Below are positions 10,300-22,435 of a stretch of DNA of 32,097 bases, one piece after another (positions within the stretch are counted from its first letter, which is position 1; each line of letters starts with the position of its first letter). The translations under genes and the position numbers were made by a program. Below the pieces are notes generated by a model that made no database searches, was not told where the DNA came from, and saw only the letters and a list, made by a program, of their open reading frames with translations. The stretch is from Chara braunii (taxonomy: Eukaryota; Streptophyta; Charophyceae; Charales; Characeae), in NCBI GenBank assembly GCA_003427395.1, contig BFEA01000028.1:1342837-1374933 (forward strand), in the 5' to 3' direction.

Positions 10300-10497
10300 C
10301 TTCTTTGTGAAGTTTGTCGCCGTAATTTTCTAAGTCGCTCAAAATTTTCTTAACCAAATCCGGGTAATGCCCCTAGTATCTCAAACTTTCAAAATTCTAT
10401 GTAAATTCTTATATGGGACGCTGGGCCCGGTTCCCAGCACGTGCTGCTCCCCACAAATAGATTGGACCCTTGTCCTATAAAAAAAAAAAAAAACGAG
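10300..10497 (+). mobile_element. Retroposon-family 3' tail, copy C, with poly(A)
   Basis: Blocks GTTTGTCGCCGTAATTTTC, TCCGGGTAATGCCCC, TGGGACGCTGGGCCCGG and AGCACGTGCTGCTCCCCAC are followed by TATAAAAAAAAAAAAAAA. The hairpin is intact: GCTGGG (10420-10425), loop CCCGGTT, CCCAGC (10433-10438). The AGCACGTGCT palindrome overlaps its 3' arm. This is the best-preserved copy; a full unit probably starts near 9156 or 8855. Confidence 0.8.
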
Positions 10498-10524
10498 CTC
10501 TGATTTTGGTTCGGACAAATTGGA

Positions 10525-11130
10525 CTACGTAATCAGCCAATTTAGGTCTTTCCTAGCAAACCCCTTCTCTCTCGTGCACACAGGGTTTGTACCACAAAGA
10601 CCATAGGATGACCTTGCATCCAATTCCAAACAGGTTGGGTTAAAGAATGTGAGGGTGAAATCAAGGGGGAACCGGTGTCGAAATAGAATGACCTCCCAAA
10701 CCCATGGCCAATCTATTCTTAGAGACCCCTTCAAACACAATCCCTCCATCTTCAGATGAGAACAGAACTTGAGCATTGCAGAAATATATGTTCTATAGTT
10801 TCACAATTTTTTCTACTAGGAAACGCCGACAAATATGATTTGCACCATGGAGATGTCACCCCTTGCTGTTCCAGCGTGGTATGATCTATGATCCAATCAT
10901 TCATGGGCAGACAACGATGAATGATCTGTCATTGTAGGGATTGAAATTTGGTCGGGCATTGCCTAGTATTATTGAAAAACTTGATGTGTCGGATTAAATG
11001 TATATCAATGTTTAGATGTCGCTCCCACCTTTCCTGAATGATCAGTCTTTGCTTTCTCTAGGTCTCTTTACAAGGTGGTTTGCTCATGAACAATGCATGT
11101 TTTGATAAATTCTCTAAGAATTCTTTATAG
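10525..11130 (-). pseudogene. LINE ORF2 C-terminal remnant (zinc-binding region)
   Basis: A minus-strand reading crossing several stops gives CLPMNDWIIDHTTLEQQG, then a cysteine in SPWCKSY and CETIEHIFLQC. Cys, Cys, a Glu-Thr pair, His and Cys in this order are typical of the zf-RVT domain that closes plant L1 ORF2. Upstream (about 10930-11110) lies a basic, Trp/Arg/Lys-rich stretch as expected before that domain. No RT core is found further upstream, so this is a 5'-truncated or decayed copy. It lies tail-to-tail with retroposon tail C. Confidence 0.65.
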
Positions 11131-11390
11131 GTTTGTCTAGGCTTCTTGGCTTTTTCGGTAAGATTTGATCCTGGGTGTTTAAGCAGTGTGAGTGCAAAGG
11201 AGCCATACAATTTACATCAGTTTGTGAGACAAACCCTGGTGGCTCTTGCACACCTAGGTCCACCTAGCAGGTATTACCACCCACGTCTTATTCAAGTAGA
11301 AGGCATTCGTCGAAGTCAGTGCTCAAGTTAATCAAGGTGTTATGCAACACACACACCACGCTGAACGATTGACGCCCGTACTCCATATAT
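11131..11390. other. Anonymous spacer
   Basis: Contains the palindrome-like GTTTGTGAGACAAAC near 11219. No other feature recognised. Confidence 0.35.
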
Positions 11391-11399
11391 ACCTTGTGC

Positions 11400-12000
11400 A
11401 TTTGTTGTAATGTATAATGTTACATGCATTCTTCCAATGCTCTATCCACCATACCACTCACTGTCTTTTGCTTGTTGTCGAACAGCTCCATATTTGGTGT
11501 CTGCTTGATGCCTTCGTATGGGACAATGATCAACATATGAACATGTACTGATTATACCCAATAAGATAGCCCTCATTTGCACACCACCATGCAATGTCAC
11601 AACCTCCCCATTTAACATTTCTTAGGCATCAACGTGAGTTTGTAGAGTTGAGTTATGCAAAATGCATGCATTCAGGACACTCCCAGGGTAATTGGCGAAC
11701 ACGTTGAGTATAAACATGTCCAAGTCGACAGCAGTTTGTGTCACCATGTTAAAGTAGTTGCTTCCTAACATAGAAGTTAACGAGGGCTGCTTTTGATGGT
11801 TTGTCAATCTAGGTGTGGGTCCACTCGATAACACCCAAGCAGTTTGGAAACCCCTCGTCCCTAAACACTTTTTTCACTTGCAGTCTCCTTCAACCGGGTT
11901 AGAACGTGATCGTATCGTGATGCGCTTGCAATAGGGTGGCAGTGGCATCTCTCACATCATACAATCTTATTGCTCACTCTAATATGAAAGCAAAAGCATT
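11400..12000 (-). pseudogene. Decayed PIF/Harbinger (DDE_Tnp_4) transposase
   Basis: On the minus strand, across frameshifts, three family blocks appear in order. The first (about 11866-11810) reads FRDEGFPNCLGVIEWTHT, matching the usual GFPNCxGAIDGTH block, but the catalytic Asp is Glu. The second (about 11760-11645) reads YFNMVTQTAVDLDMF then NVFANYPGSVLNACILHNST, matching the VQAVVD ... GxPGSxHDxxVxxxS block, with the usual His-Asp changed. The third (about 11560-11440) reads GYLIGYNQ and later VDRALEE, resembling the C-terminal region. Several stops and frameshifts plus lost catalytic residues make it inactive. The reading may extend to 12314, where similarity is not clear. I could not find terminal inverted repeats. 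Confidence 0.7.
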
Positions 12001-14760
12001 GCGTTCATACACCTCGCTCGGCGCACAATGGTATAGAGGGAATACAACTAGTTGATCGGGTCGCAAAGCGCACGGTAATGTATTACGTATCATTTCAGGT
12101 ACACTGAAGTAGCCACGACAATTTCCTTGAGCACAGTCCTTGTCATGTGCAACTTGTTGTGGTAGTGGTTGTCTTTTGCATCGTCGTTCATGCATTCGTT
12201 CACTACCTTGGCAATTCCTTGGGCATGTCCCCAAATAATATGCCTAATATCAATAAGGGGAGCAAAGTCATTGTAAAGGGTGTCCACCACCTCGTAAGGC
12301 CTTGGACACTCCAATGTGTTCTTACATGTTCTTATATGTCTCGCCCGATGTTACTCGCTCATCAACATTGCCAAGTACATCCTCACACTAATGACAGTTG
12401 TTGAATTGTTTGATTTGCATCTATATTTGATGTCTTCCATGATTGCAACCTCCAACCACCATTGCTTAACAGAAGCAAGTGTTCAACATCCACCCCTATC
12501 ACACCACTATAGTTGACCGGGGATATTGAGATGCAGCACACCTCTGTCGTTCACAGTGCACACTCCTTGCTACCTTCCCACCATCTTACTGACGCCCATG
12601 TTTGACCATGGTGATGGTTGGCCAAACATTTCCTTTCATTCAATTACCTACACACGACATAGGTAGATTAGGGTTTCATCCTCGACGGATTCAAATTTAG
12701 ATTTTATATCCTTGCGATTAAGCCAAGGCATGAACTCATGCCCCCCGCCACCTATCAGGCCATCACCTGAAAGTGGGAAACCAGGCCCATGTTATTGGAC
12801 CACACATGGGTGACGTGGACATCCGAAGGTCTCTTAGGCTTGAGATAAAGGGACCAAATGGTTGTGGTATCCGTTAATTTTTAGGATGGATCCTATAGTA
12901 CCGTAGTTCTCACATTGGACATCCAAAAACTGAGAAAAGGGTTCGGTTAGGCTGCAACGAGACAATGATTTTTTTTTAAATCTTATGTTGTACGACTTTC
13001 CCTCCCCCCCCCCTCAAACCACCAGTTCACAAGAGCCTAAATTGACAAAGCTACCTTCGAAGGGTCATGAACTTTCAACTGCGCCTTCGAAATGACCTTG
13101 TGACGAGCGAGTTTTCAACACCATGTGGATTTTGTGCCCCTCCGCGTTTGTTTGTCTTTTCAGTTGTATGTTACTTTTTCGTTTTTGTATTTTGGAATTC
13201 CTATGTGTTCTACCGAGTTTGTCTTTGGTGAGGTATGTGTGGATTTTCCTGCAAGTGCATTTTTGGGGTCAGGTAATCTTTTTGACTTTCCGCTTCACTA
13301 CAATTTTTGATACGTCATTGAAATTAGCTAATGTTTTCATTTTTGCGTAGATGAGATAGGAGTCGATGTTGAATTTTGTCGCCTTAGCGAGTGCGCCTGA
13401 ATTTCTTTGGGACTTTCGGTTTTGAAATTGTAGTAGCAATTAGGCGCTACTGCCACTAGCAATTCACCTAATTGTTTCTGTGTCTTTTCATTTTTCGCAC
13501 ATTCGTTTTTTCCGTACGCACATTTACATGCAAATTTTTTTAGTGTTATTTTTCCTCCTTCATGTCTTTCTCAACAATCGTCACTATTTTCTTCTCCTTC
13601 CTTAATCCTTCCCATTTCCCTCTAAATCTCTCTGGATCTTGGTCCTTGCCCACACCAGCTTTTTTAACTTCCTTTCCCGCCTTCGTTCTACCGTTGGGAC
13701 GACCTTGACAAGTTGATGTGGTCGTAGAGACCGGATTGCTCCGTAGGGATTGATCTGATCCATCGCACTGTGGCTCGACCAATTATGAACCCCTCTCCCG
13801 GTGTTACCATTGACTCCTTGACTCTCTGCCTTATTTCCCCCTACATGCATCTTTACTCCCACATGTCCGCAATTATAATCACGCAAGACTCTCTTATGCT
13901 ATCTTGCAGTTTGGGTTAAGCAGTGATCAACCGGTGGTACACTGGTACTTAGCAGGTCGAGCAGTCTCGACGGACCGATAACGACAATGCGGGATTGCGG
14001 CAGGGGGTTCGAGTGCGTGGCGACAACCTATTGGTGCTCAAGTGACGATGGAGCGGTGGTGGATGCTAGTGGTGGTGCCACATGTGCGAGGGTGTGGTAA
14101 TTTACTTCCCTTAGTTGTTTCTATATGATCTTTTGAGTGGAGATTGTGCATGGCGAGGATGTTGTTTCTTCTCTTAAATTGTGTGTGGATCTTTGTCTCT
14201 CGACCTTCTAATCTTTCCTTGCATGGACTCTATGAATATATATGCAGGTGATTCTCTCTCTAGGAATGGGCTTATGGAGTTGTCGGTTGCTTCTTCCATG
14301 TATGGTTCTTTTTCTCTCCCTTGATATTGAATGAGAAGATAGTGTGGTTTTGTTGTTGTGTGAATGAACACGAAGGTGTACGCATCAAACCCTCGTCACA
14401 CTCCTCCACTTTGGGCACGTAACAAACTGTCGTTCTTCTGTAAGTAAATGAGTGTTCTGCCGCTGATGGGCACATTGTTTTGATCTTGGTGAGAACTCTC
14501 ATTTAAATGAATGTATTTATTCATTTACATTGGATGAATGACTTGTTTTGTGTGTATAGAAGAATTTTCTTTTTGATGATCGACAACTTTTTGTTTAGTT
14601 GGACGACTAGGATTTTGCGGTTGTATTGCTCAACTGAACTATAGAATGGTGTTTTTATACTCACTCTTCTTTCATATCAATGTGAGTGGTAGATTCATTC
14701 GGTATTGTGGCATTGATTCGTTCCTAAACACCGATTTTTCACATAATGAGAAAAAACAAA
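12001..14760. other. Anonymous sequence, no supported gene
   Basis: 12001-12320 could hold the N-terminal part of the Harbinger remnant, but no motif proves it. Beyond that the frames are short and featureless, with a C-run at 13004-13013. An exact 9-bp hairpin (TAAATGAAT/ATTCATTTA) lies at 14504-14527. The plus ORFs at 13123-13350 have strongly hydrophobic translations but no family resemblance. Confidence 0.4.
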
Positions 14761-16290
14761 GTGTACGCGAGTGGGACGTACTTGAGGTTGTGGCACGACT
14801 CTAGCAACCCGACCATTGGCATTACTTTGCTTTTGTTAACTTGGGTTTTGTGATTGTGAATACTGCCTTTTCCTCACACGGATTCTCCACTTTGTGCTCA
14901 AACAACCAACAAAGCAATAATATGAGAGTGAGAGAGTGCGACTATGTATCATTTGGAGAGTTGGAAATAGTGGAAAGGGTTGCGCGCCTACGCCCATCCG
15001 ATCCCGAACTCTCCGAGACACATCGTCGAGCTCCTGCCCTAAACTGAGATCCCGCTTATGTGACGACTACCTTCCGACTTTGAACAAGACGACGCAAGGC
15101 CCGACAAAGTCATTTTGATTTTTGAACTCGAAGGACCGTTATACTTTATTGCGTTGTCGGACCAAATACCCTTACAAGGGTATTTGCTAGTTGGTCATGC
15201 TTTTGTAGTCGGCACAACGATGACATCGACTACCAAGACGGGGCAGGTTCGAAGTTCAAGGCGCATACGTTTTCCGCATGACACTTTGAAACGATTTCCT
15301 CGACCATTAAGGTCGGGGCAAATTGGTGGAAAAAAAAAAAAAATTATGCGCGTGCGTTATTCAGACGCGCGCTCTGAGGGTTAGAATTGGGATCAATACC
15401 GTTCGACCAAAAAGGTCGAGGGGTCGATTGGGTCAGTGTTATGTGGGGTAGATCTACGACATACACTGAGACTTAATTGTCATTACGTTAGTCATAACAA
15501 ATTAATATACGCCCTGGTCATACGGCTGGAGCAATTAAAAGTGTGTGATCATCAGGTTTGCGGTAGCCCCAGATTGCTAGCACTTGCTCGAGTAGTACCT
15601 TTGTCCTTACTCATATGCTGCAAGTGAGGTTGAGGTTCTCACTCGGCCTCCCATATGAAGTGACGCGTTTGTCTCTCGGGCGGTAACTTCCTATCCATGC
15701 GGCCACCTAAGCAACTCGTACCTCCGTCCCTTTCGAAGGGAAACATCATTGTGGACTCTGATATCGCTCGCACAGTCCTTACACTCAAGCTACTTGAACT
15801 GGTACCCGCGTATCTACCGGTATTGAGCCTCTAAAAATGCCAACTTTTGTCTTCTTCTGGTCGGCCTCAAGTATCCGGCACATCTATCTCTACTTGGTGT
15901 GGTACTGGCCTACTTGCTACTTTGAGTGTTTTCCGTTGCTCTTAAGTGTCGTGGCCCTTTTTCACCGCCACTTGTGTTTTCCCCGCCACGACCCTCGATA
16001 TCACGGCCACAGTTAAGTACCGGCCCTTCAGGTCGTCCGATCAATCAAGTGCCCTCACGGGTCACACACACACTCAAGCCGACAAACACTTAGACGGGCA
16101 CGCAGACCAGCAAGCGTGCACACACACACAGATTTAGAAGTGGGCTTGGGCCACTAGGCGGACCAAGCCCCACTACCTTACAAATATCCGGGTTGCTCTA
16201 CTTCTATTTGAAGTAAGAGCTAGCTAACTAGGTTTGGGTGCAGATTATTAAGTTGGAGACATAGGGATCGAATCTGCCCCGACCCGAGCT
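14761..16290. other. Anonymous sequence with palindromes and CA tracts
   Basis: No coding signature. It carries a cluster of short palindromes at 15159-15420 (listed separately), an A-run at 15331-15343, and CA tracts at 16063-16072 and 16120-16131. It may be a decayed LTR or other transposon, but I cannot show it. Confidence 0.4.
15159..15420. repeat. Cluster of short palindromes
   Basis: AAATACCCTT/AAGGGTATTT is a perfect 10-bp stem with a 2-base loop at 15164-15185, inside an outer GACCAA/TTGGTC pair. GTAGTCG/CGACTAC follows at about 15208-15236. CGACC...GGTCG occurs at about 15300 and about 15404. Confidence 0.75.
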
Positions 16291-16299
16291 AGCTCCTTT

Positions 16300-16560
16300 T
16301 TTTTATACTTGTAGATATATTACGAAAAACCAAATGGACGAGGTCGGGGACCTCACAATTCAACCCGGAGTCATCCTGGCAGCCTCAGCCAGTTTAGCTT
16401 ACGAGCAGAGCTCGATACCCGAACAACTGATCAAAATATATCATCAAAGGTCTGCTGGAAACCGGGTCCAACGTCCCTTCCTAAAGGAAACACTTTCCAA
16501 AATTAAGCTTTGGAACACAAGAAAGGTAGGGCTCTCTTAATCAAGCTTCTAGGCTCCTAG
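16300..16560 (-). mobile_element. Retroposon-like tail copy D or LINE-1 3' UTR
   Basis: On the minus strand GGGACGTTGGACCCGG and GGTTTCCAGC match the family tail, with the hairpin kept through a G-U pair (16454-16459 with 16467-16472). The sequence then diverges from copies A-C and ends at an A-run on the minus strand (T-run 16297-16304). It lies downstream of LINE-1 ORF2 in the same orientation, so it could be part of the LINE-1 3' UTR or a separate insertion. Confidence 0.5.
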
Positions 16561-16949
16561 ATCAACATCAAAAGGCAATTTAAACCAATGCACAAAATAA
16601 ACCCACGAGTCTAGCAGCTAATAACCCAACTGAAAGGATTAATCATTCAAAGCATTAATAGTTCATATTCGTTGCCCGACATTCTATCTATTGCTATTTA
16701 TAGCAAAGCCCAACGAGTAACAGAAAAAGTCTAGATTGCTACTATCTCTTTTAGCTAAAGGGAAGGAAGCGCTGCTACCAATCCCTACTTGAAAAGGCTC
16801 GGTGGCATATCTGCAGCCTATGGAGCCTGATCTTCTCATCCACTGTTATCCTGGAGAATCCAGTCTGCAAACTCCGGATTGCCTTCCGTCGATATTGAGA
16901 CGAAGCCCTTGGACTTGCCCCACGTCTGGGAGAACCAATAACATTTATT

Positions 16950-19900
16950 TCAAGTTTGTGCTCGATGTTGCCAATTAGCTCGAAATGTTTGCCTAATTGC
17001 AGTTTTCACCGCAGTCACTTGGGCCTGGAAGGCAACCATCTCTTGATGGAAAGTTGCTTTATTCCGCGCCCTCCAGAGGGTTTCCATAATAATGCCTCAG
17101 CAACCCAAAGCTACATATGCCCATCCCTTGAAGAAGTCCAAGTCTAGGGTAGTCATCCCATGCAGAATCCATTCTTGAGTCCAGAGGAGTTTCGCGCCTG
17201 CTATCTGTTTCCACCTGACTTTCCACCATTCTCATATATGAAGAGAGAAAGGACAGTAGAGCCAGATATGGGGGCCATTTTTCCAACCCCACTTACATCT
17301 GGCACATTGTTCTTCTATTTCCATGCCCTTGGCTACCAACCAGGAGGCCGAAGAGTAACCAGCAGGGATTGAAGTCAGATTAGGCTGGCTTGCTTCTGAG
17401 GCACCATAGATTTAAGTGTTCGTCATATACCATAGAGATCTAGGTTACCAAGAGTAAAGTCTGGTTCTTTATTCAATCTTTCTGTTGCTGTAATCACAGG
17501 CCGCTTCTTCACTGATGCTTGCAGACTCTGAACGTTGATCTCCGTCTTATAGAAAAAGATTGGAATCTGAGTATCTGTATTTCCAGCCATAGAGCAGAGG
17601 TTCAACTTGGATCTTAGATGCTTCATCGGAGACTAGAGTAGCCTCTTCCTTCTTGCCCTCCCTCTTGAGCCAAACTCGACACTCTGGTAGACCAACCGTT
17701 GTGGGGATAGTTTTTTCTCCTTTCTTACTTAATATCGGAGTTGGTGTAAACCACTTTGTTGCTTTCTTTTCCCAGACCCGGACTTTAAAGCCTTGCGGCA
17801 GGTCCGGTCCTACCACTCTCAGCACATAGTTATTCTCAACAGGGTTTTGAATCCAGGCCCCCTGACTGTGCCCCACTCTCTGTGGCAACAAGGTTTGCCA
17901 ATAATCGGGGATACTATTTTTGAGGAGCCCAAAATTCTACTCAATATTTCTCTGGCGCTGCAGCCTCTTTTTCAAGTTTCCCACTAGAATCCATGTATAT
18001 GTCTTCGTATCCCATATATCCTTTATCTGCACGATTCCCTTCTCCACCCAGGCCTTACCAAAGCTGCCTGGGCTCCCGTCTGCCTTCAGCCAGGACCCTG
18101 CAGAAGAGACTATTAGTGGGTTNTCAAATAGGATCTGATTAAGAATCTTTCCCCTTGTCTCCGGAGACCGGAGTATCTCAGGGAAGAGTTTATGCCATGC
18201 ATACAAAATATTGCGCCACAGTCTCGACTTCGGTATACAAGATGAGAACGACGGAATGAACAAACAGGCCCAAACATATGAGTCTCTAGACAACTCTCAT
18301 TCCTTGGTCAGGATATACTCGGCCAATCTTACCCAGAGCTTTGATCGTACTCCAAATGTTGGGACAATCACCCATTTACAAAGTAGAGTCCAATTTTGAT
18401 GTATGGGGTTCAGGATTCCCAACCCCCCTGGTTCCCTGACCAGGGCCACAGAGGAAATGTTTCCCAGGCTACTTTTCATACAAAAACCTGCTATTGTGAT
18501 GTTGACGGCTTCCATAAGTAAGGAGCAGCATCCCTCTTAATACGCGAATATGCCCCTTCACCCAAAAGATGAATTGAAAGGGGAAACCATAGAATTGACA
18601 ACGCCGCCGATGTCAGCACAAGTGCATGCCTAAAGAGTGAGAGTTTGAAGTTCCAGGCCCACCCCGCGATTCTGGCCGCCACTTTGTCTTCAAGGATGGA
18701 GTTTTGGGTTGTCGAACAGTCAGAAAAGGCCACTTGGACCCCCAAAAATTGCTCTGAAGAATTGGTCGGGACTTGTTTAAGACCCCAGTCCACACTCAGC
18801 TCCTTAGTAGAAGGGAGAAAGAAACTTGATTTATCCCAATTAATGGAAACTTCTAAGAGGGTACAATAGATGTCAATAGTTTTTCTAAGTTCCTGTAGGG
18901 CTGCAAGGTTATTCTCACAAGCTATTGTTAACTCATCTGCAATTGCCCCCCCTTTCCATTCCAAAGCAGGGGTCAGTTTCATGCCTACTATGGAAGGATT
19001 ATTTTTAATGTTATCCAACAAAATTTATAATTGAAGGACAAAAAGAAAGGGTGTCAGTGGGCAGCCTTGTCTTAACGATTGGGTCAACTGTAATTCCTCT
19101 TAAAGCCTACCATTGATTACTACCATAGAGGATGCATGTTCGTAGCTGGCTTTAACCCAGGTCCTGAATCCAAAGCCAAAGCCCATCTTTCTTAGGGTGG
19201 TGTGGACAAAGTTCCACCCCACCTTGTCGTAAGTCTTCTCCATGTCAAGGAGAAGGATAACAACATTTATTTTCTCCTTACCAATAAGCTCCAGGGCATG
19301 GATAGTTGATATAATATTTTCAAAGATCGATTGCCCTTTAACAAATGCCCCTTGCTCCCAACCTATCAGGTATGGGAGAAGCTTTGCTAGTCATAGGGCC
19401 AGGGTTTTGGCAAACAATTTGTAAGTAACATTTAGCACCGAGATTGGCCCCCAATTTCGGACATCCTTTTTATCTCCTTTTTTTTACATTAGGGAGATCA
19501 TCCCCTGTGTAAAGCCCTTTGGAAAAGTACCCGTACGGAGGGGCTCATTATAATCTCGCAAAGGAAAGGAGCAAAAGCCCCCCAAGTGACCAAAAAGAAT
19601 TCAATCGGGAGACTGTCCAAGTCGGGGCATTTGCCCTTAGCCATGACCTTTGCTGCCAATAGAATTTCTGGCTCCTCCATAGGTCGGTCTAGTTCTCTAG
19701 CGGCAGCCTGGGATATTGACTTTCTTGTGTCATCCCAGAAAGGGGAGATCTCTGTTATGTCTAATTGAGGAGGGTCAAACAGGCGGCGAGTGGTAACAAT
19801 GTCCCTATAATAGTCTAAAGCATACTTACGCATCTGAACAGTGTCTAAAGCTAAGAGTGCAGAAGTATCAAATGGATGAGAGAGTTCTCTAATCAAGGAT

Positions 19901-22361
19901 TTTGATTGTCATTGCAGAAGGGAGCGAAATGTCAACTTAATCATCCTATCGTAGCCAACTATTCCTCTAAGTTTTAAAAGCTCAATTCATTCGGATTGTT
20001 TCTGGATTTCTAACGCTTCCAGCTGGACCAGAGCGTCTTTCCGGATGCCTGACCAATGAAAATCTGAGAAAAGGTCTTTACCCATTTCTGATTCTGTTTG
20101 GGAAATGAGTTTAATCAAGTAATTTTCTTTCCATTTACGTCTTGCTGCCTTCATTCTTGAAAAGGTCATCAACGCATGTCTTACTATAGATATTCATGTG
20201 CCAGCCCATAGTGACAGGTCCGAGAACAGATCTTTGGCAAGCATCCATTTTGACATATGTGTATTGACCCATTCGAGGATACCCGGGTCCTTTAGGTCGT
20301 TGATCTTCAATATGAATGGTGGGCGGTGCTTATCTACAGTTTCTTTAGGTAGGATATCCAATAAGACCGGGTGATGGTCAGAGAGTGAGTCTGGGCTCAC
20401 ATCACACCACATACTCCGGTCCCAAGGAGAACCTCTTACCAAAAAGAAGTTTTGGCGCTTTCTTGGGACCTGAGATGTCGGGGTTGGGGGGGGGCATACC
20501 ATGTATAGTCGTTTGTTTTAGGATTAAAAATCCTAAATACATCGCTCAAATTGAAGGATTCGCAGAGGGAGATGATCATTAAAGGATCGCTCCTTAGTGG
20601 TTTTACTGCTAGAGGGTCTAAGCCTGGGTTGAAGACTGTATTCCAATCTCCACAAAGGATAAGATTGTCAACATCTGATATCTAACTTGATAGATTTGCA
20701 AAAAAATCTATACGCGTCAGATATTCAACTGGAGCATAGATTGTCATTACAACCCAGTCTTCTTAATCCACTGAAAACTTTAACCAGGTCCAACGGCCTT
20801 CGGCATCATTGAGTTGATCGGTGATGGTGGTATCTAGATCTTTATTGACAAGGATAGCAACGCCCCCTTTGGAGCCAATCGTCGGGGACCAGATCTGCGG
20901 GTCATCCCACCAGGTTTGGATGGCCGCAATCTTATTCTGATTCAGCTTGGTTTCATGAAGGCATGCGATTTGTACATTTTGTGAATAAATCCAAGCTTTG
21001 AATCTTGATTTTTTAAACTTTTTTGCAGTGTCTCCAAATCCACGAACATTCCAAGTCAGCAGTCTGATTCTACTTGGTAGAACCATGACCGGAGCCCCTG
21101 TCGCATGGATTTTGGATTCGGTCCATAACGGGTTTTTTAATCGGTGCCCCCCTACCTTTCGAAGCAGAGACTTTTTTGTCTTGTTCAAGAGGGGCAGGCC
21201 CCCAAAGTTGAGGATTGTGCTAAACCGTTCGGATAAAAAACCCTCAACTGCATCCGTGTGGTGTAGCCAATTCGCTACCTTTTGTGCGGACAACCCTTCA
21301 GGTAACTTAATACCTTTCAGAATATCAGCGTTCGTGTCCAATAGACGAGCGAGAGGGAGCCAATAAATATTCTGAAGTTTTACTGGTTCCATTTCCTCTG
21401 GGCTCACTCGAAAAACCAAACTAGCGATATGTAGAATTGTCTTACTCCCCTGAGAGTTGGTTGCAATGTGTCGGCCTCTCTTAGGCTCCCACAACAGCAC
21501 GTAGGTCCCTCTATTCCGTAGGACTTGCATTTTTGTCTTTGCAAGCCATAGGGCGTCCGGTGGAGGTCCCACGGTGGGAATTGCTGGTAGTGATAGTGTT
21601 TCATCCTTGTCAAGCAATGTCAGAATCATCGGTCCGTATAGGGAGGAGGTAATTACCAGAGGAATCATGAATTCCTTCGAATGCCCATTCTCCTTGTCAT
21701 TGTTCTGTAGGGTTTTCATTGGTCGTGAAATCTTCAAAAGTTTTCTTGTTGCATTAGACTTTTTTGGCAGAGGCCCCTCTTCACTAAAAATGCGCCGTCG
21801 GAGCTGTGGGGGGGGTTTTCCCTCTTTTCTGCCCTTGGGAGAGGGCTTCTTTCTGGACGCCCGCAGTTTCTTATGGGGGGAAGCCTTTTGGGGTGAGTTG
21901 GATACCCCTTCCTCTTGCGTTGACCTCTCCGAGGCTACAAGGGTCAAGTTGAGGCTTTGACTGTCTACCGATAGAAACTCATCATCCGAATCGAAGGCTT
22001 CACCGAAAGACTTTCAAACCAGTTTATCGTTTCCTAATCTATATAAAGCTTTAACCCCCAAGTCAGAGTCGTTTCCCGTTTTTTCCTGTGACGACGTATA
22101 AATTTCATTTTCAAATTTGCGAGAGTTTGTCTGAGGTGACCATGACTGCCCTTCCTCAGGATGACTCTCTTTCTTGTCATCGTCATCATCGTCCGACGAA
22201 TTAGATGACGAGAGGCGGTAATCCTGGCCAGAAGCTTGCTCGTGTAGCACGATTTCATTACCTTTCACCGAGAAGTTTGTGCTTCGTTCAATTTCCAGAT
22301 CCTCATTCCTCTCATCTTTTTTTCGTTTCTCTCGAGCGGGGACGGTATTATCTTTGTCCAT
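16950..22361 (-). pseudogene. LINE-1 ORF2 (APE endonuclease-reverse transcriptase), broken
   Basis: Encodes the enzyme that would nick target DNA and reverse-transcribe the element RNA. From 22361 an acidic linker with six Asp is followed, after one in-frame TGA near 22014, by a 300-residue stretch of unknown function. The APE domain starts with LTWNVRGFGD (about 21060), HETKL, GGVAIL, a stop at 20763, then CGDWN and SDHHPV (about 20380). RT follows: motif A LLLDMEKTYDKV with Asp kept (19244-19246), motif B SLRQGCPLTP (19078-19049), and motif C as IADELTI, Asp-Glu instead of Asp-Asp (18932-18937). The C-terminal CARCKWGWKNGPHIWLYC (about 17310-17255) is the zinc motif, with a final stop at 16950. 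Many stops and frame changes confirm a dead copy. Confidence 0.85.
18123..18123. other. Ambiguous base (N)
   Basis: The single N in the window falls inside LINE-1 ORF2. Confidence 0.99.
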
Positions 22362-22435
22362 ATATTCCCCGGGAGCAGCCGAGTTTTCCTCTTTATCATT
22401 ACTCTTACCCTGATCCTACCCTCTTGCCCCTTCCT

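Noticed and set aside
20998-21366. 122-codon plus-strand ORF
   Set aside because: Antisense shadow of LINE-1 ORF2 (APE region).
21574-21960. 128-codon plus-strand ORF
   Set aside because: Antisense shadow of the LINE-1 ORF2 N-terminal region.
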